A DNA stretch of 5,245 nucleotides, taken from positions 1 to 5,245 of the forward strand of contig USBU01000103.1 of the NCBI GenBank assembly GCA_900553005.1, given 5' to 3'. Of the stretch, positions 5,222-5,245 are shown in pieces. A model generated the notes under the pieces. That model did no database searches. It had not been told where the DNA came from and worked only from the letters and a program-made list of their open reading frames with translations. Position 1 is the stretch's first letter; every line of letters starts with the position of its first letter. The translations under genes and the position numbers were made by a program. This stretch comes from an uncultured Eubacteriales bacterium. Lineage in GTDB: Bacteria; Bacillota; Clostridia; Christensenellales; Pumilibacteraceae.

Positions 5222-5245
5222 CTGTCTCTTATACACATCTGACGC
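5222..5245 (-). other. Illumina Nextera i5-side adapter (sequencing artefact)
   Basis: Positions 5222-5240 are the exact reverse complement of the Tn5 mosaic end, and GACGC (5241-5245) continues into the read-1 Nextera adapter. Genomic sequence stops near 5221, so anything open at this edge is cut by library preparation and not by biology. Confidence 0.98.

Overview
The window looks like one contig of about 5.2 kb from an uncultured, low-to-mid GC Gram-positive bacterium, probably Bacillota of a clostridial type. The evidence is the gene set (DUF951, a SipS-like signal peptidase with one N-terminal membrane anchor, DegV, RsmG), strong GGAGG-type ribosome binding sites, and AT-rich sigma-A-like promoters. 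A finer assignment (for example Christensenellales-like) would be a guess. Both ends are not biological: positions 1-47 and 5222-5245 match Illumina Nextera (Tn5) adapter, so only about 48-5221 is genomic.

Layout. At the left, a histidine-phosphatase family protein (99-644, +) has its upstream region cut off by the adapter. A promoter with a perfect -35 (662-690), followed by a leader with a GC-rich hairpin (710-727), opens a tight four-gene plus-strand unit. Its genes are an alpha/beta-hydrolase-fold protein with a degenerate active site and a C-terminal beta domain (743-2359), a small DUF951 zinc-ribbon-like protein (2356-2580), a type I signal peptidase (2577-3302) and a DegV-family fatty-acid-binding protein (3305-4162). 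Adjacent genes overlap by 4 bases or are separated by 2 bases, so they are very probably co-transcribed. The unit ends at a strong hairpin-plus-T terminator (4188-4220). This hairpin also has a T tract on the other strand and can serve the convergent gene.

On the minus strand, rsmG (5033-4365) encodes the 16S rRNA m7G527 methyltransferase. Its extended -10 box lies only 6 bases before the ATG, with a well-spaced -35, which predicts a leaderless mRNA. The remaining 188 bases to the right are AT-rich. They hold this promoter and an 18-bp perfect palindrome, but no gene I can support.

How it fits together: these are mostly housekeeping genes (protein export, lipid handling, rRNA modification). 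I see no mobile element, CRISPR array, tRNA or rRNA, and no convincing undescribed multi-gene system. The items most worth following up are the leaderless rsmG, the hydrolase-fold protein with Lys in place of the nucleophile, and its co-transcription with DUF951, signal peptidase and DegV.
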